Source of the DNA: Saccoglossus kowalevskii
Lineage: Eukaryota; Hemichordata; Enteropneusta; Harrimaniidae
Length of the DNA stretch: 47,475 nucleotides
Direction of reading: 5' to 3'
Assembly (NCBI RefSeq): GCF_000003605.2
Contig: NW_003137825.1
Location: 97,795-145,269 of the forward strand
A program made the translations under genes and the position numbers. The notes under the pieces are model-generated. The model was not told where the DNA came from, searched no databases, and was given only the letters and a program-made list of their open reading frames with translations. Positions 12,501-24,131 of the stretch are shown here, piece after piece; position 1 is the stretch's first letter; every line of letters starts with the position of its first letter.

Positions 12501-12997
12501 CACTAACTGAGACTCAACACCAAATAACGAGAAGAGCATATTGCATTATTCATAATTAACAGATGCTTATGACGCGGATTTGTACGACCACTTGAATGCA
12601 TAATCAAAGAATGAACAGTATTGGTAAGATATTATATATTATTATACATCTGTCACCATAATGCCATAATATTTGCGGTATTGCACCGGGTATTTTCATC
12701 CTACCGTAATTTCGGCGTTCCAATTAAGTATTCCTTGGAGGAAAAGATGTGTAATAATAAGTTTATGACGAGGATACTGCAAAGTATGCACTCAGACATT
12801 ACGCGATCGCTATCTTTCGCATATTTTCCTAATTTTCTGACCCAACTATTACTCCTGACTTTATGCTCAATGAGAAATCTTCACCTTGTATCACACACAA
12901 GATCGTTCTGGAGAAGAGGATCAATTTAAAAACCACTTTCTTTCTAAATGTTCGGTAAAAGTATTTGGTCAAGTGACTTGCTATTATGATATGCTGT

Positions 12998-13016
12998 ACT
13001 TCTAATTTATACATAT
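12998..13016 (+). repeat. Left target-site duplication of intronic LINE
   Basis: acttctaatttatacatat, 19 bp, is repeated exactly at 15012-15030. Confidence 0.9.
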
Positions 13017-15011
13017 GCATCTTCATCTTCATATGCAATATAAGGCTCATGTATGAAGGAATCAAGCAAGCCACAGGGTCAGTCACAAAAAAATCAGCTC
13101 CCCTCAAGGCCAAAGATGGACAGACAATCTCCGATCGCTCCAAGCATATGGAAAGATGGGTGGAGCACTACCTAGAGCTCTACTTAACCGAAAATAAAGT
13201 ATCTGAAGACCCATCAACAGTATTCCCGAGCTCCCAAGTATGAGTCACCTCGATGCCGAACCCACCATGGAAGAACTTGAAAAAGCTATCAATGCATTAG
13301 CCAGTGGTAAAGCACCAGGAAATGATGCCATTCCCCTAGAGGTAATAAAAAAGGTAAATCAGGCCTACTGCCACATCTTCATGGGCTACTCTGTTTGTGT
13401 TGGAAAGAAGGTGAAGTGCCCCAGGATATGAGGAACTCAAAGACAGTGACTCTATACAAGAACAAAGGTGACCGCTCTGACTGCAACAACTACCGTGGAA
13501 TATCCCTCCTCAGCATCGTAGGCATGGTGTTCGCGCATGTTATCCTTACAAGACTGCAGGCCTTTGCAGAATCACAATGAATCACAATGTGGTTTTACAT
13601 CAGGTCGCTCCACCATAGACATGATCTTCTCCAGGAAAAGTGCAGGGAAATGTGACAACCTCTAAACTTGGCCTTCGTTGACCTTACCAAGGCCTTCGAC
13701 CTGGTAAGCCGCAGTGGCTTATTCAGTCTTCTCCAGCGCATAAGCTGCCCTCCAAAGCTTCTAAGCCTCATCAAGTCTTTCCATACATGCATGAAAGGCA
13801 CTGTCAGCTTCAACGGGGATTCATCTGAACCATTCGACATTTGCAGCAGTGTTAAGCAAGGATGCTTGCTCGCCCCACACACTTCGGCATCTTCTTTCTC
13901 TCTCCTTCTGTACTATGCCTTCAACTCTTCATCTGATGGTGTCTACATTCACACCAGGCATGACGGCAAACTCTTCAACTTGGCTCGGCTCTGGGCTAAG
14001 TCCAAGATCACACGTGTTCTTTTCAGAAAAATGTTGTTTGCTGACGATGCTGCTCTAGCGAGTCACACCCATCTTCAACGACTTATGGACCACTTCTCTA
14101 AAGCCTGCAAAGAGTTCGCTCTCACAATCAGCATTAAGAAGACGGAAGTAATGGCACATGACCCTCCAATACCACCCTCCATCACAATCGATGACTCACA
14201 GTTGGCTGTGGTCGACAACTTCAGATACTTGGGCTCAAACATCTCTCAGAAACTGTCCCTTGATGCAGAGATAAATGCTCGCATTGGAAAAGCCACAGGA
14301 GTGATGTCCAAGCTGACAAAGAGAGTCTGGGAGAACAAAAACCTGACTCTTAGCACAAAGTTGAAAGTCTAGCACGCATGTGTTTTCAGCACCCTTCTAT
14401 ACAGTAATGAAACATGGGCAACTTACACAAGTCAGGAGACTAAACTAAACGCCTACCACATGAGGTGCCTACGTCGACTATTAGGGATCACCTGGGAGGA
14501 CAAGATCACCAATCATGAAGCTCTCAGCAAGGCCAAGACAACATCAATCTTCGCCATGCTGAGTCAAAGACGACTGCGCTGGCTGGGTCATATTAGCCGT
14601 ATGGACAAGGGACGTCTTCCAAAGGACTGTAAAGCTGTACGATCAACTAGAGGAAGGAGCACGCCCAGTTGGTCGGCCACGCCTGAGGTTCTCTGACGTC
14701 TGTAAAAGAGACCTCAAGGCTACTCATATAGACACACAGTCATGGGAGATTACAGCTGATGACCGCTCAGCATGGAGACAAGCAGTCAGCAAAGGCATCC
14801 AGGGCGCAGAGGAGAACAGACATGAAAGACAGCGACAGAAGCGACTGTGGAGAAAAGCATCTACCAGCTCACTCGACAACTCAGTTTTCATCTGCGGGGA
14901 CTGTGACATGGACTGTCACTCAAGGATTGGGCTCTACAGCCACCACAGATGCTGCTCAAGTTCAACTACATCATGGCGCAACCCATTGTCTTCCTAGACG
15001 AACGGAGGCCG
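13017..15011 (+). mobile_element. Non-LTR retrotransposon inserted in intron 1 of copy A, 5'-truncated
   Basis: About 1,995 bp lie between a perfect 19-bp target-site duplication, which fixes both ends. The element is on the plus strand, antisense to the host gene. It starts within the region upstream of the reverse transcriptase, so it is 5'-truncated, and it ends without poly(A). Base composition is visibly more GC-rich than the AT-rich surroundings. It is not the same family as the LINE at 6657-8880: the RT sequence, tail and C-terminal zinc finger differ. Confidence 0.93.
13051..14985 (+). pseudogene. LINE reverse transcriptase with C-terminal zinc finger, frameshifted
   Basis: The protein can be followed through several frames. 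First comes HMERWVEHYLELY with NALASGKAPGNDAIPLEVIK (13150-13350), then YKNKGDRSDCNNYRGISLLS, motif A (FVDLTKAFDLVSRSGL, about 13673), SVKQGCLLAP (13851) and the catalytic box FADD at 14037-14048. The longest open piece is 13668-14372. Further on are the LRRLLGI and RRLRWLGHISRMD segments and, in another frame, SDVCKRDLK and a C-terminal C..C..H type finger (ICGDCDMDCHSRIGLYSH, about 14889-14945). This C-terminal layout is common in LINE proteins of marine invertebrates. At least four frameshifts and a TAG at 14370 make it non-functional. Confidence 0.88.
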
Positions 15012-15030
15012 ACTTCTAATTTATACATAT
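15012..15030 (+). repeat. Right target-site duplication of intronic LINE
   Basis: Exact 19-bp copy of 12998-13016. Confidence 0.9.
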
Positions 15031-15915
15031 CAGTATACACAATTCGAGAAAAATAGGTTATTTTTATTTTGCGCTATGGCTGGAAAAATAGCAGAACTTG
15101 AACAATGGGCTGTCAGAAAGCTATACTTGCTGCACACCTAATAATAATCAGGACACAAGCAAAAGATATATGGGCGGCACAAGCATTGTGTATATAGAAA
15201 TCTTCAACTAATCCCGCCACTGTATATTACTAAACACGCACCTATACAATAAATTGGAGAAAAGATACTGCTACATTTTGCAACTGCCTTTACATAAAGA
15301 TGCACAGGGAATCATATATACAATGGTGAAACACTAATTGGTTCAATGTTGATGTGTACTTGCACTAAGTGTAACAGTTCTAAATAATATGACTTAAATT
15401 AGGATTGCGACTTTTTTCTTTAAACTAGAAGTAAACAAAACAGTTCGTTTTGTCTATTATGATCTCATTGTGATTTATTCAAACTGTGGAAAATTAAATT
15501 AAATGATATTAATGAAAAGATCTTATAACGTGTACGTATATACCTTTCCCATTGGTTTCCCAGCTGCTTCCATGGCTGCCTTGATTCCCAATCCAGCACC
15601 AGCTCCACATTCCGCTATTAAATTATGACCACATGCATGTCCAATTTCAGGTAATGCATCATATTCACATATCACGCATACATTCAAACCATCTTCATTA
15701 CCATAAGTAGCTCAGAATGCTGTGTTCAGGTGATAATTTCTTTCCACATTAAAGCCATGATCCTCCAAGAAGTCAGTTAACACTTCATGCGCATGGTGCT
15801 CTTTAAAACTGATTTCTGGATTTTTCCAAATGTCTTGACTCAAATTATTGAGGTCATCAGCAGATTTATTAATAGTTTTCGACGCTATTTGTAATAAGAC
15901 CTCAAATGTTGACAT

Positions 15916-18900
15916 GCTTACTTACAAACTGACTGTGATCTGTATGAAGACAAATAATGAATGATCTAAAGTTAGTGAGTTACATTATGATTATATTATA
16001 ATACATTAGATAATAGATGTATATCGTTCTTCACGGTGTTGAAATATTGACGCAAAAATATAATAAATGCATTCATGTTGTGCCATGTTTAAATTCATAA
16101 TAACAGAAGCAGAAATGTATTATCATTTATAAAAACAGTATAATTTTTATTCTGGGAAACAATGAAAAACTAATACTACAAAAGACCTGCTAACAATTTC
16201 ACTACGACCCATGTCTATGTTTAGTTTATCATGAGAGTTGTATTTTTAATTAATCCAAAATTTGTATATAAATTAAATAAAACGTACAACCGAACAAATT
16301 GCCCTCGTTGAATGTTTTGCCCACATAAATTACCATATCAGTTCAGCCTGATGCAACCAAATACGCCTATTATTGATAGCGGATCCATTTTAAGAGGCAA
16401 TTGGCTTAGCAAATTAAGTTTACTTTAGTAAAATTAGGTTAATTTATTTAATTTGCTGGAGGTGTAAATGTAGGTTTGTGGACACTCAAAGAATCCGTGG
16501 CAAAAGACGGTCATTATCAATTCAACAACGACCTACCATACTACCTTTTTAAAAAGGTTTCAATTGCCAACAAGTGCAAACAATATACACTGCGATATCG
16601 TCCTTTGTCACTAAATACTGATAGAGCCTAGATTTGCAAAAATTGTAATATTAATGTGAATGGGATTCTATTTATTGTATTCATAATTATCTACTCCTAC
16701 AATGTGTCATATATCTTGTACCTTACCCTGAACCATACACTATTCTTATGACATACTGCTAACCAATAAAGAGAAGACCCGCCTTAAAAGGTATAGTACG
16801 ACCTAATATGATCTGAACATTTCTGAAATGTGTCAAGTTCACTGATCCTAGCTAATAACCATTCCATTGAATGTCTCAAAGTTTAACTAAGTTATTATAA
16901 ACAGTGAACCTAACTTGTATTACATTACATATGTTCTATAGCTGAACCTTTGTCCTAACCTGTTTATTGTGCTTTTGATTTCGCTCTTAGTGTGGCATCA
17001 CTCCAATGTGTTAGCGCCATCAACGTAGGATGTGGTTTCAAAATATAAATATGAATCTTGGTATATTCATATTCATTTATATTTATAAACTCGAAAAGTT
17101 GATGGCCGTTAATCGCGATAATATTCCATAAACACTATTCTAACAGAATTTGTAGATAATTTGAAATATTGACATTGCTAACAAAGACAAAACATTGGTG
17201 AATACCTATTTTCAAATCTCTATTGATTTCTTGTAATTGTAACTATATTTTAATTTGGGTTTGACGGTTCTCAACTGTATTTTATTGTTTTATTGGTATT
17301 TAGGGAGGCTGTACAAAGTAATGACGTATAATTTAATAAACGTGTAATTAGTATAACATATATATTATACTATGAATTACTCTCGTCATTTATTTATCTT
17401 CACACAAAGAAAGCCAGATTTAGTTCATCTCTGATAAATTACTCTAATTTCTTAAAGAAATATAATTTGATATAATTTTTGAGATGTGAGTGCGTCTGCT
17501 TAAACCATGTGCTTTCTCGTGGTCGAGAGTTCGAATCTAATGCGATTTTATTGTAAGTGTTTTTTCAATTTGAAATGTAAATGTCGGATTTCATAATTTG
17601 GCAAGCCGTAAACATACCCACAAATATCTTGGCAGCGGCATTTTGCAACATATGTTAGATTTATAATTAACCGCGCACCGACGAATAACAATTCCATAAT
17701 ATGTAACAGTTGCTGATGCTTGTGTTTGTGAAACGAATAAGCCTACCTTTTAACTATAGTAAGCGAACCAATTCAAGGTGATAAATACATTCAATTACTT
17801 GTGAAATGTTGAATATCAGTCCGACTTCAGAATAAATTCTCTTACAGGTCTATCGTGACGATGTGTTGAGTGGCATATGCGAATATTACAGTGTGATGTA
17901 AATACGCTTATTTCAATTTTAAGAAATCTAATCTCCAATATGAAATATGATAAAACTGATTAGCATGGTTTCTTTTAGACCCATTATGTTTATTCAATAT
18001 TTAAAATATGATAAAAATCTCAAATGAAATCCAGTGCTCGATCATTAATAAATTCAATAAAATCAAAAGAATAGTATAGGAAACTTCATTTAACAGTAAC
18101 TGAAATGAAATGATGGAATGGAGTATTTCATCGGGCAATGTGTATTTTCACCTACATACAGATATGCTTTCTGTATGAGTAAATCTTACAATAAAATAAC
18201 GACATTTTAAAATGAATTATTCCATGATGGTATTACAGATTCGAATTCTGCAATAAAATTCATTTCATTTGAATGAGTGAAATAGTTATACATATATTAC
18301 GTAATTTGGTATCGAAATAACAAATACAGTATACAATCATATATCATTCGCCTCGAAATTATGATGAAACCAGCAAAATCTTTATCATGTGAAGAAATTA
18401 ATTATTATTATTATTATACTAAGATATGCGAGGGAAATCATATTTTGTAACATTTAATGTTAATTGTATATAACATGAGAATGTACGTGTAAGACTCGAT
18501 ACGCCTACTTAGAGCTTTATAGTAATTTATCCTATCTCGATGACAACTAGACAGATCAAGAAATGTGTAAAGCTTCATACACAAGCATAGTTCACATATA
18601 TATGTACCATAATATTGTTAGTACTGAAATGTCAAATTAATCTCATCCTTAAAGCTAGAAATCGTAATAATTTCATATTTAAGACCATATTTCGTTGCCA
18701 TGCTTAAGAGCATGTCACCAACACTAGTTACTAGTTTTATGTACTAATGTTTTGCAAGTTTGTCATTTATTTAGCTTCCACAAAAGCATATGCATTAAGC
18801 ATATTCGTAAGTTGGAGAATGGCGACACTTGTTGAGTATAGTATGTTCTTCATCTACTTGTTGTTCTTGCGGGATATTTAACGTAGGATTGCAGGCATAT

Positions 18901-19198
18901 CCGCAGTCCACTACAATGTTTTGTTTTATATGAAACGTTTTCCCATCAGAAATAACGTAATGCTAGAGAATATTTTTGTATCAGGTAAAATGGTAGACCT
19001 CACCCACAGATCGCATAGGTAATTTAGAGTGAAACAAGTAATTGTCAGTCTAGTCATGTGGAGAGCGAGACCATATATATGCTTCACAGTTACAAGGCTT
19101 AGGTAGAGAGTTTAATGCCGACAAATGTTTAACATATAGATAGCAGTGTAGCAGATAGAGAAGTTAAAATGTCGCTGAACACCTCGGCAAATATGATG
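15916..19198. other. Intergenic between PM20D2-like copies A and B
   Basis: About 3.3 kb of AT-rich DNA without an open frame worth calling. It should contain the copy A promoter and the copy B 3' end. A short (ATT)n run lies near 18402-18417. A stretch at about 17490-17540 has a tRNA-like B box (gagttcgaatcta) but no cloverleaf. Confidence 0.5.
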
Positions 19199-21634
19199 TT
19201 ATTCATACATCTTCATATTTTTCATATCAGTTTCAAAATCTTGTTTGATCTGATTCATCACGTCTTGCCCTCCAAATAGAACGTCTAATGCTGTGTAGGC
19301 CAATGCATTAGCATTGATTAAAGTTGGTTCTTGAGCTTCAGCTGCACCTACATTGAAACAAATAGATGTTGTCATTCCCATGGTATCATCTTTCTATCCA
19401 CAAAATCTAACAAAAAAAATCATCCTTATTTTCATGAATGCGTAACAATATCATTTTACCTGTAGCTTCAGTGAATCCCTGTGAGTGATTAACACTATCA
19501 GTAGCCAGTCCGTACATTGGATGAATACCTGGTACTTCGTATGTCACATTTCCCATGTCAGTTGATGCTGATGACATTTTTGATATTTCTTCTTCTGACG
19601 GGTATTTTAGTCCAAGGTTCTCCCCATTTGCACGAAATAGTTTGGTCAGGCTCTTGTTTGAGATAATATCCTTGTACAGCGTGTCAAATGTACACTCAAC
19701 CTGAAGAAAATTAAACATGCATTTTGTTTGAACATCGCCCTTAATCTTATCCTTAGATATAGATCTTCCTTATCGCAAAAGTACTACACTATATATCAGT
19801 GAATGTAAGTTGTGTTCGGAATACGAATTTCACCAGAGCTATTAGTTTGATTGTCAAATACGTAGACTTACTATGATATTCAACAGCTCAATAGCACGAA
19901 TCGATGGACATCCGTTTTTTCAATATTTAATATACAAATGGTAATCTCGAGGTGGTGTGTGCAGCATTGCGGGTGTCACATGTGGAGCAGGATATTTTCA
20001 AAATGCAACACACCTCCTGATTGTGTGGACATTTAGTCATTTTTCTCTCGGTTAAGATATATGTTTCTATGGCGTAATCTTAGTCATCCTCAAGCCTTTA
20101 AAACGTCTTATGCACATGCTAAGAATGCCAATGTGTAATCAAATGGTTACTTTCATACTAGCGAAATTAATGTGATCAAGATCAAACCTTGCAGCCTGTT
20201 GACTTGGCCGCCCCTTCTGCACAAGCTGCGGCTTTCTCTTTTAAAACATTCAATTCTTGGAGTGTCGGTGTTCGAAGGTTGTAAAGAACTTGTGACTTCT
20301 CAGGTATGATGTTAGGTTTAGCACCCCCATTAGAGATAACACCTGGATAACAAAATGGATTCCACGTTTCTGACTGCATTATACACCGATCAAATCTACA
20401 ATAATGCAAAACAACTACAATGATGCATACCGTGAGTTCTCCATGACGGTGTTAATTGTTGTCTCATGACGGACATGTTCTGGTAGAACAAAACAGCGGC
20501 ATCCAGGGCGTTGATGCCTTCCCAAGGTGCATAGGCTGCGTGGGCGGCTTTACCGATAAAATCGACTGTCATGCTGTAGTAAAATATGAAATATAGTGAT
20601 TCAATTTCAAATCGACATAAAATTTAGATTCGAATTTAATGCAGCTGTAAATTTATAATAAAATCATCAATCAGTACCCAATACGAAATGTGTAACACGC
20701 ACGTTTTAAATTGATATACAGTTACACATGAGTGATTTGGTTGCAAAATGCAATATAAACTCCACACTTACGTCACTCTGGCTAATGCTGGGAAGTAATG
20801 CATGTTGACCCGATTCACCGGATGGGCCATCATAGCAATGTCAATATCTTTAAACGCACCAGCCTCTATTAGCTCAATTTTACCGCCACCACCTTCTTCA
20901 GCTGGTGTCCCTAATACAGTCAACTGAATGACAAAAATACAATGCCACTTATTTTAAATAATTCTAAAACTCACAAAGACATGCGGATGATTGGATGGCC
21001 ATCACATATAACAGAAACAGTTATTGACATACACGCCTGTTGTGTAATGTTAGTTATTGAAACAGTAAATTTGAATTTATATAATTGGCGAATCTCTGAA
21101 ATATTCAAATTATATATTGAAATAAAAATATTTATGTGTTACCAATTCAGCTTAATCCATGCTGCGGGGAATTTACAGTAAACAGAGAAAGTTGGCATTA
21201 ACAGTATAGCGCAATTTATTCTAAACAAACGAGAATAAGAAATCATATGGAAAACAACTTGCCTTTCCCACTGGTTTCCCAGCTGCTTCCATGGCTGCTT
21301 TGATTCCTAACCCAGCACCAGCTCCACATTCCGCTATTAAATTATGACCACATGCATGTCCAATTTCAGGTAATGCATCATATTCACATATCACGCATAC
21401 ATTCAAACCATCTTCATTACCATAAGTAGCTCGGAATGCGGTGTCCAGGTGATAATTTCTCTCCACATTAAAGCCGTGTCTTTCCAAGAAGTCAGTTAAC
21501 ACTTTGTGCGCATTATACTCTTGAAAATTGAGTTCTGGATTCTTCCAAATTGCTTGACTCAGATTATTGAGGTCAACAGAAGCCTTATCAATCATGTCAG
21601 ACGCTGTCTGCTTTAATCTTTCCAAAGTTGACAT
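19199..21634 (-). CDS. PM20D2-like: PM20D2-like M20 metallopeptidase, copy B (intact)
   Basis: Six exons: 21634-21263, 20923-20772, 20573-20431, 20342-20188, 19700-19460, 19347-19199. They total 1,212 bp, or 403 residues and a stop. The family (M20 peptidases related to bacterial AbgB; human PM20D2 is about 436 aa) cleaves dipeptides such as beta-alanyl-lysine in the cytosol. Metal and catalytic motifs are present: GHACGHN at residues 92-98, GTPAEE ending at E133-E134, AHP at 157-159 and [16 protein letters not shown] in exon 5. The lid/dimerisation domain starts near residue 178 ([13 protein letters not shown]). There is no signal peptide. Intron phases match copies A and C. Intron 1 starts with GC (GCAAGT, 21262-21257) where A and C have GT. 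Exon 5 is 12 bp longer than in A and C. By sequence B is the most diverged of the four. Confidence 0.95.
21257..21262 (-). promoter_or_regulatory. GC splice donor of copy B intron 1
   Basis: The minus strand reads GGGAAAG|GCAAGT. Copies A and C read GGGAAAG|GTATAT and GGGAAAG|GTATGT at the same place. The rest of the site matches the strong consensus (AG|GCAAGT) typical of genuine GC-AG introns, and the acceptor (CAG at 20926-20924) keeps the frame. Confidence 0.85.
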
Positions 21635-21838
21635 TTTTGTTTATCTAAAGGTGTAGCAAAGTTTGACATGTATTTGGACATCGAAATAATGCATTCAAAA
21701 ATGTACCTAGAATATGGTGGTAGGAGGAGTACATACTATCGTGACGACAGATTCACGTGCTTTGTACACACATATATATAGTAATTGTAAGCAGAATATG
21801 ACAAATCTGGAGTTGCAAACCTCCAATTAGTGTTGGTC
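21635..21838. other. Upstream region of copy B
   Basis: Presumed 5' UTR or promoter of copy B, ending at an assembly gap. No clear TATA box was identified. Confidence 0.35.
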
Positions 21839-22429
21839 NNNNNNNNNNNNNNNNNNNNNNNNNNNNNNNNNNNNNNNNNNNNNNNNNNNNNNNNNNNNNN
21901 NNNNNNNNNNNNNNNNNNNNNNNNNNNNNNNNNNNNNNNNNNNNNNNNNNNNNNNNNNNNNNNNNNNNNNNNNNNNNNNNNNNNNNNNNNNNNNNNNNNN
22001 NNNNNNNNNNNNNNNNNNNNNNNNNNNNNNNNNNNNNNNNNNNNNNNNNNNNNNNNNNNNNNNNNNNNNNNNNNNNNNNNNNNNNNNNNNNNNNNNNNNN
22101 NNNNNNNNNNNNNNNNNNNNNNNNNNNNNNNNNNNNNNNNNNNNNNNNNNNNNNNNNNNNNNNNNNNNNNNNNNNNNNNNNNNNNNNNNNNNNNNNNNNN
22201 NNNNNNNNNNNNNNNNNNNNNNNNNNNNNNNNNNNNNNNNNNNNNNNNNNNNNNNNNNNNNNNNNNNNNNNNNNNNNNNNNNNNNNNNNNNNNNNNNNNN
22301 NNNNNNNNNNNNNNNNNNNNNNNNNNNNNNNNNNNNNNNNNNNNNNNNNNNNNNNNNNNNNNNNNNNNNNNNNNNNNNNNNNNNNNNNNNNNNNNNNNNN
22401 NNNNNNNNNNNNNNNNNNNNNNNNNNNNN
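21839..22429. other. Assembly gap (591 N)
   Basis: Run of N. Open frames reported across it are artefacts. Confidence 0.99.
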
Positions 22430-22878
22430 TAATGCAAAGCACTCGTCGCGAACGTCGCGAAGATTGCGAGACCCATACATAATGGCCGCCTTCTGTGCAA
22501 GAGATTACATGGGTCACTGAGACGGTGTACAGTGTAGCGAATATGTACAATCAAACGAATACACTGATCCGCTTTATTCAGGGGATCATTGTTATTAAGT
22601 CAAAAAGTCGATTATTGATACAAACCAACACCAACTTACCAAAGTGCGGAGAACACTTACTGTGTGTACGGCCTAGGTTCGGAAATTTATGTTCGTATGA
22701 CGAGGAAAATGGCGTGAGTTCAAAAGGGTACTCTTATCTGAACCTTAGTATGTCAATACTTGGGGTCAAACTTTATGTAGATCAATTTGCTGTGCGAAAA
22801 AAAAAACGCTGTCTTCTACATGCACCATAAATGATTGCACATACTATTTATGTTCGCAGGGTAGCACTCTAAAACTAA

Positions 22879-22971
22879 CACATAACACATAAAACTAATT
22901 ACCATATAACACATAACACATAAAACTAACTACCATATAACACATAACATATAAAACTAACTACCATATAA
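22879..22971. repeat. 31-bp tandem repeat, three units
   Basis: Three units of cacataacacataaaactaa plus ttaccatataa, with single-base changes between units. Confidence 0.92.
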
Positions 22972-23925
22972 CAAGCAAGGTATCGAGTTGCTTATAAAAG
23001 ATAATACCCTTTGTATTTGATTAGATTCCAGGGACACTTTGCCCAATAATTCATGCTTCGCATCGATTCAGATCCCATCGACACCAATTATAAATTATAC
23101 CAATAATATCAGCAATAAACTCGTAGCGAAAATAGTTTACTTTGTTGCGCCTTTGAATATATAATGCAAATGAGCAAACGTTTAGTTGTTCATGTAGTAT
23201 TCCGGGGTTATCATCTATTAGCAGTAACGTATATTAATGGTGTTAATCCACTGATTTGACTGGTCCAAACACAAAATTTGCATATGCAATCAATGGTATA
23301 TTGGCTGATAAGGCACACTTACGCTAAACAAATTGGCCCTGGAACATGAATTGGCTACAGGTTTAATGCGGAAATTCATAAAACCGGTGCTATTTGATTT
23401 TTAGAGAAATATAGAGGTTGAATTTTGGAAAAATATTGGAAAAATTTCCGAATTAAAAACATCTGAAAAAAATTATATAACCATTATATTGCAAATTGTG
23501 AGCGTCGGCCGTTATGTGTCGGCGTTCGCCACACAAACCTAAACGAAGGCCAGAACGCTGTGTTTGCTGGTGTTTTCTAAGGTCTATGGTAAAACATGTC
23601 TTGTCCTCCGTTTTGTGACTTTGAATTTGTAAGTTTAACTGGTCACCAACTAGATGAGATTGAGGGGTTGAATGACAAAAAAATACGCAAGCAAACTAGG
23701 GGCGTTCGAATTCTACATGACAAAATTGCATCCGGGTAATTGCCATCTGTTTCAAAGACCACAGGATAACGCATAATTCAACGACGATATATGGTATTGT
23801 AATTCCCCACTAGGGGTAAATTAATTAGGGGAGATGACGGTAATTTCGAAAGCTGCAGATTTGAGTCCCGAGTGTACACCAACAACTGTATTTAATAGAG
23901 CCACAGCGTGCATAGTCCTTGATTC

Positions 23926-24131
23926 AGCCAGAGTGGGCAAGGCATATCATGAACGCGTCATGTCACAAAATCGAGGCGAGCATCCGATCTTACACCAGCA
24001 AACTTACCCCAGAACAACGGCAAAACTTGTCAGGCATACTGTCACAAAACCTTGGTTATTCAAAAGATGTATCCAGGTCAGATTTTGTGTCTGAGGTCGC
24101 CGTGCCGGTCATCGAACTCCGTGAACCGTAA
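23926..24131 (+). pseudogene. Possible orphan terminal exon
   Basis: After a CAG at 23923-23925 a plus-strand frame of about 68 codons runs to TAA at 24129. Its composition looks protein-like (YTSKLTPEQRQNLSGILS, DFVSEVAVPVIELREP) and is less AT-biased than the surroundings. No domain is recognised and no upstream exon is visible; the N gap lies about 1.5 kb upstream. It may be the last exon of a gene lost in the gap, a gene relic, or chance. Confidence 0.25.

Larger units (their letters stand above)
9595..15915 (-). pseudogene. PM20D2-like: PM20D2-like M20 peptidase copy A, disrupted
   Basis: All six exons of the family are recognisable: 15915-15544, 12471-12321, 11570-11452, 10913-10759, 10066-9838 and 9731-9595, each with AG acceptor and GT donor matching copies B and C. 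PM20D2 proteins hydrolyse dipeptides such as beta-alanyl-lysine. Three lesions are visible. Codon 68 is TGA (15714-15712) where B and C have CGA (Arg). Exon 2 is 151 bp instead of 152, with one base lost just before the GEE metal site, shifting the frame into a stop 18 codons into the exon. Exon 3 lacks 24 bp (eight codons of the dimerisation-domain helix, LFYQNMSV in B). Intron 1 carries a LINE. The conserved motifs [18 protein letters not shown] and [16 protein letters not shown] are otherwise kept, so decay is recent. Confidence 0.9.

Noticed and set aside
11700-12730. Repeated phrase near gccataat(a)tttgcggtatt in introns 1 and 2 of copy A (11705 and 12662)
   Set aside because: Similarity is short and weak (roughly 60 bp); too little to define an element.
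12829-13143. 104-codon minus-strand frame
   Set aside because: Straddles the left end of the intronic LINE and its target-site duplication, and is antisense to the element's own coding frame.
15712-15714. TGA in copy A exon 1 as a selenocysteine or readthrough codon
   Set aside because: Paralogues have CGA (Arg) there, the site is not catalytic, and an independent frameshift follows in exon 2.
17490-17540. tRNA gene or tRNA-derived SINE
   Set aside because: A B-box-like gagttcgaatcta is present, but no convincing A box, acceptor stem or cloverleaf could be drawn.
21736-22554. Open frames of 200-272 codons spanning the gap
   Set aside because: They consist almost entirely of N; the flanking translated residues have no features.
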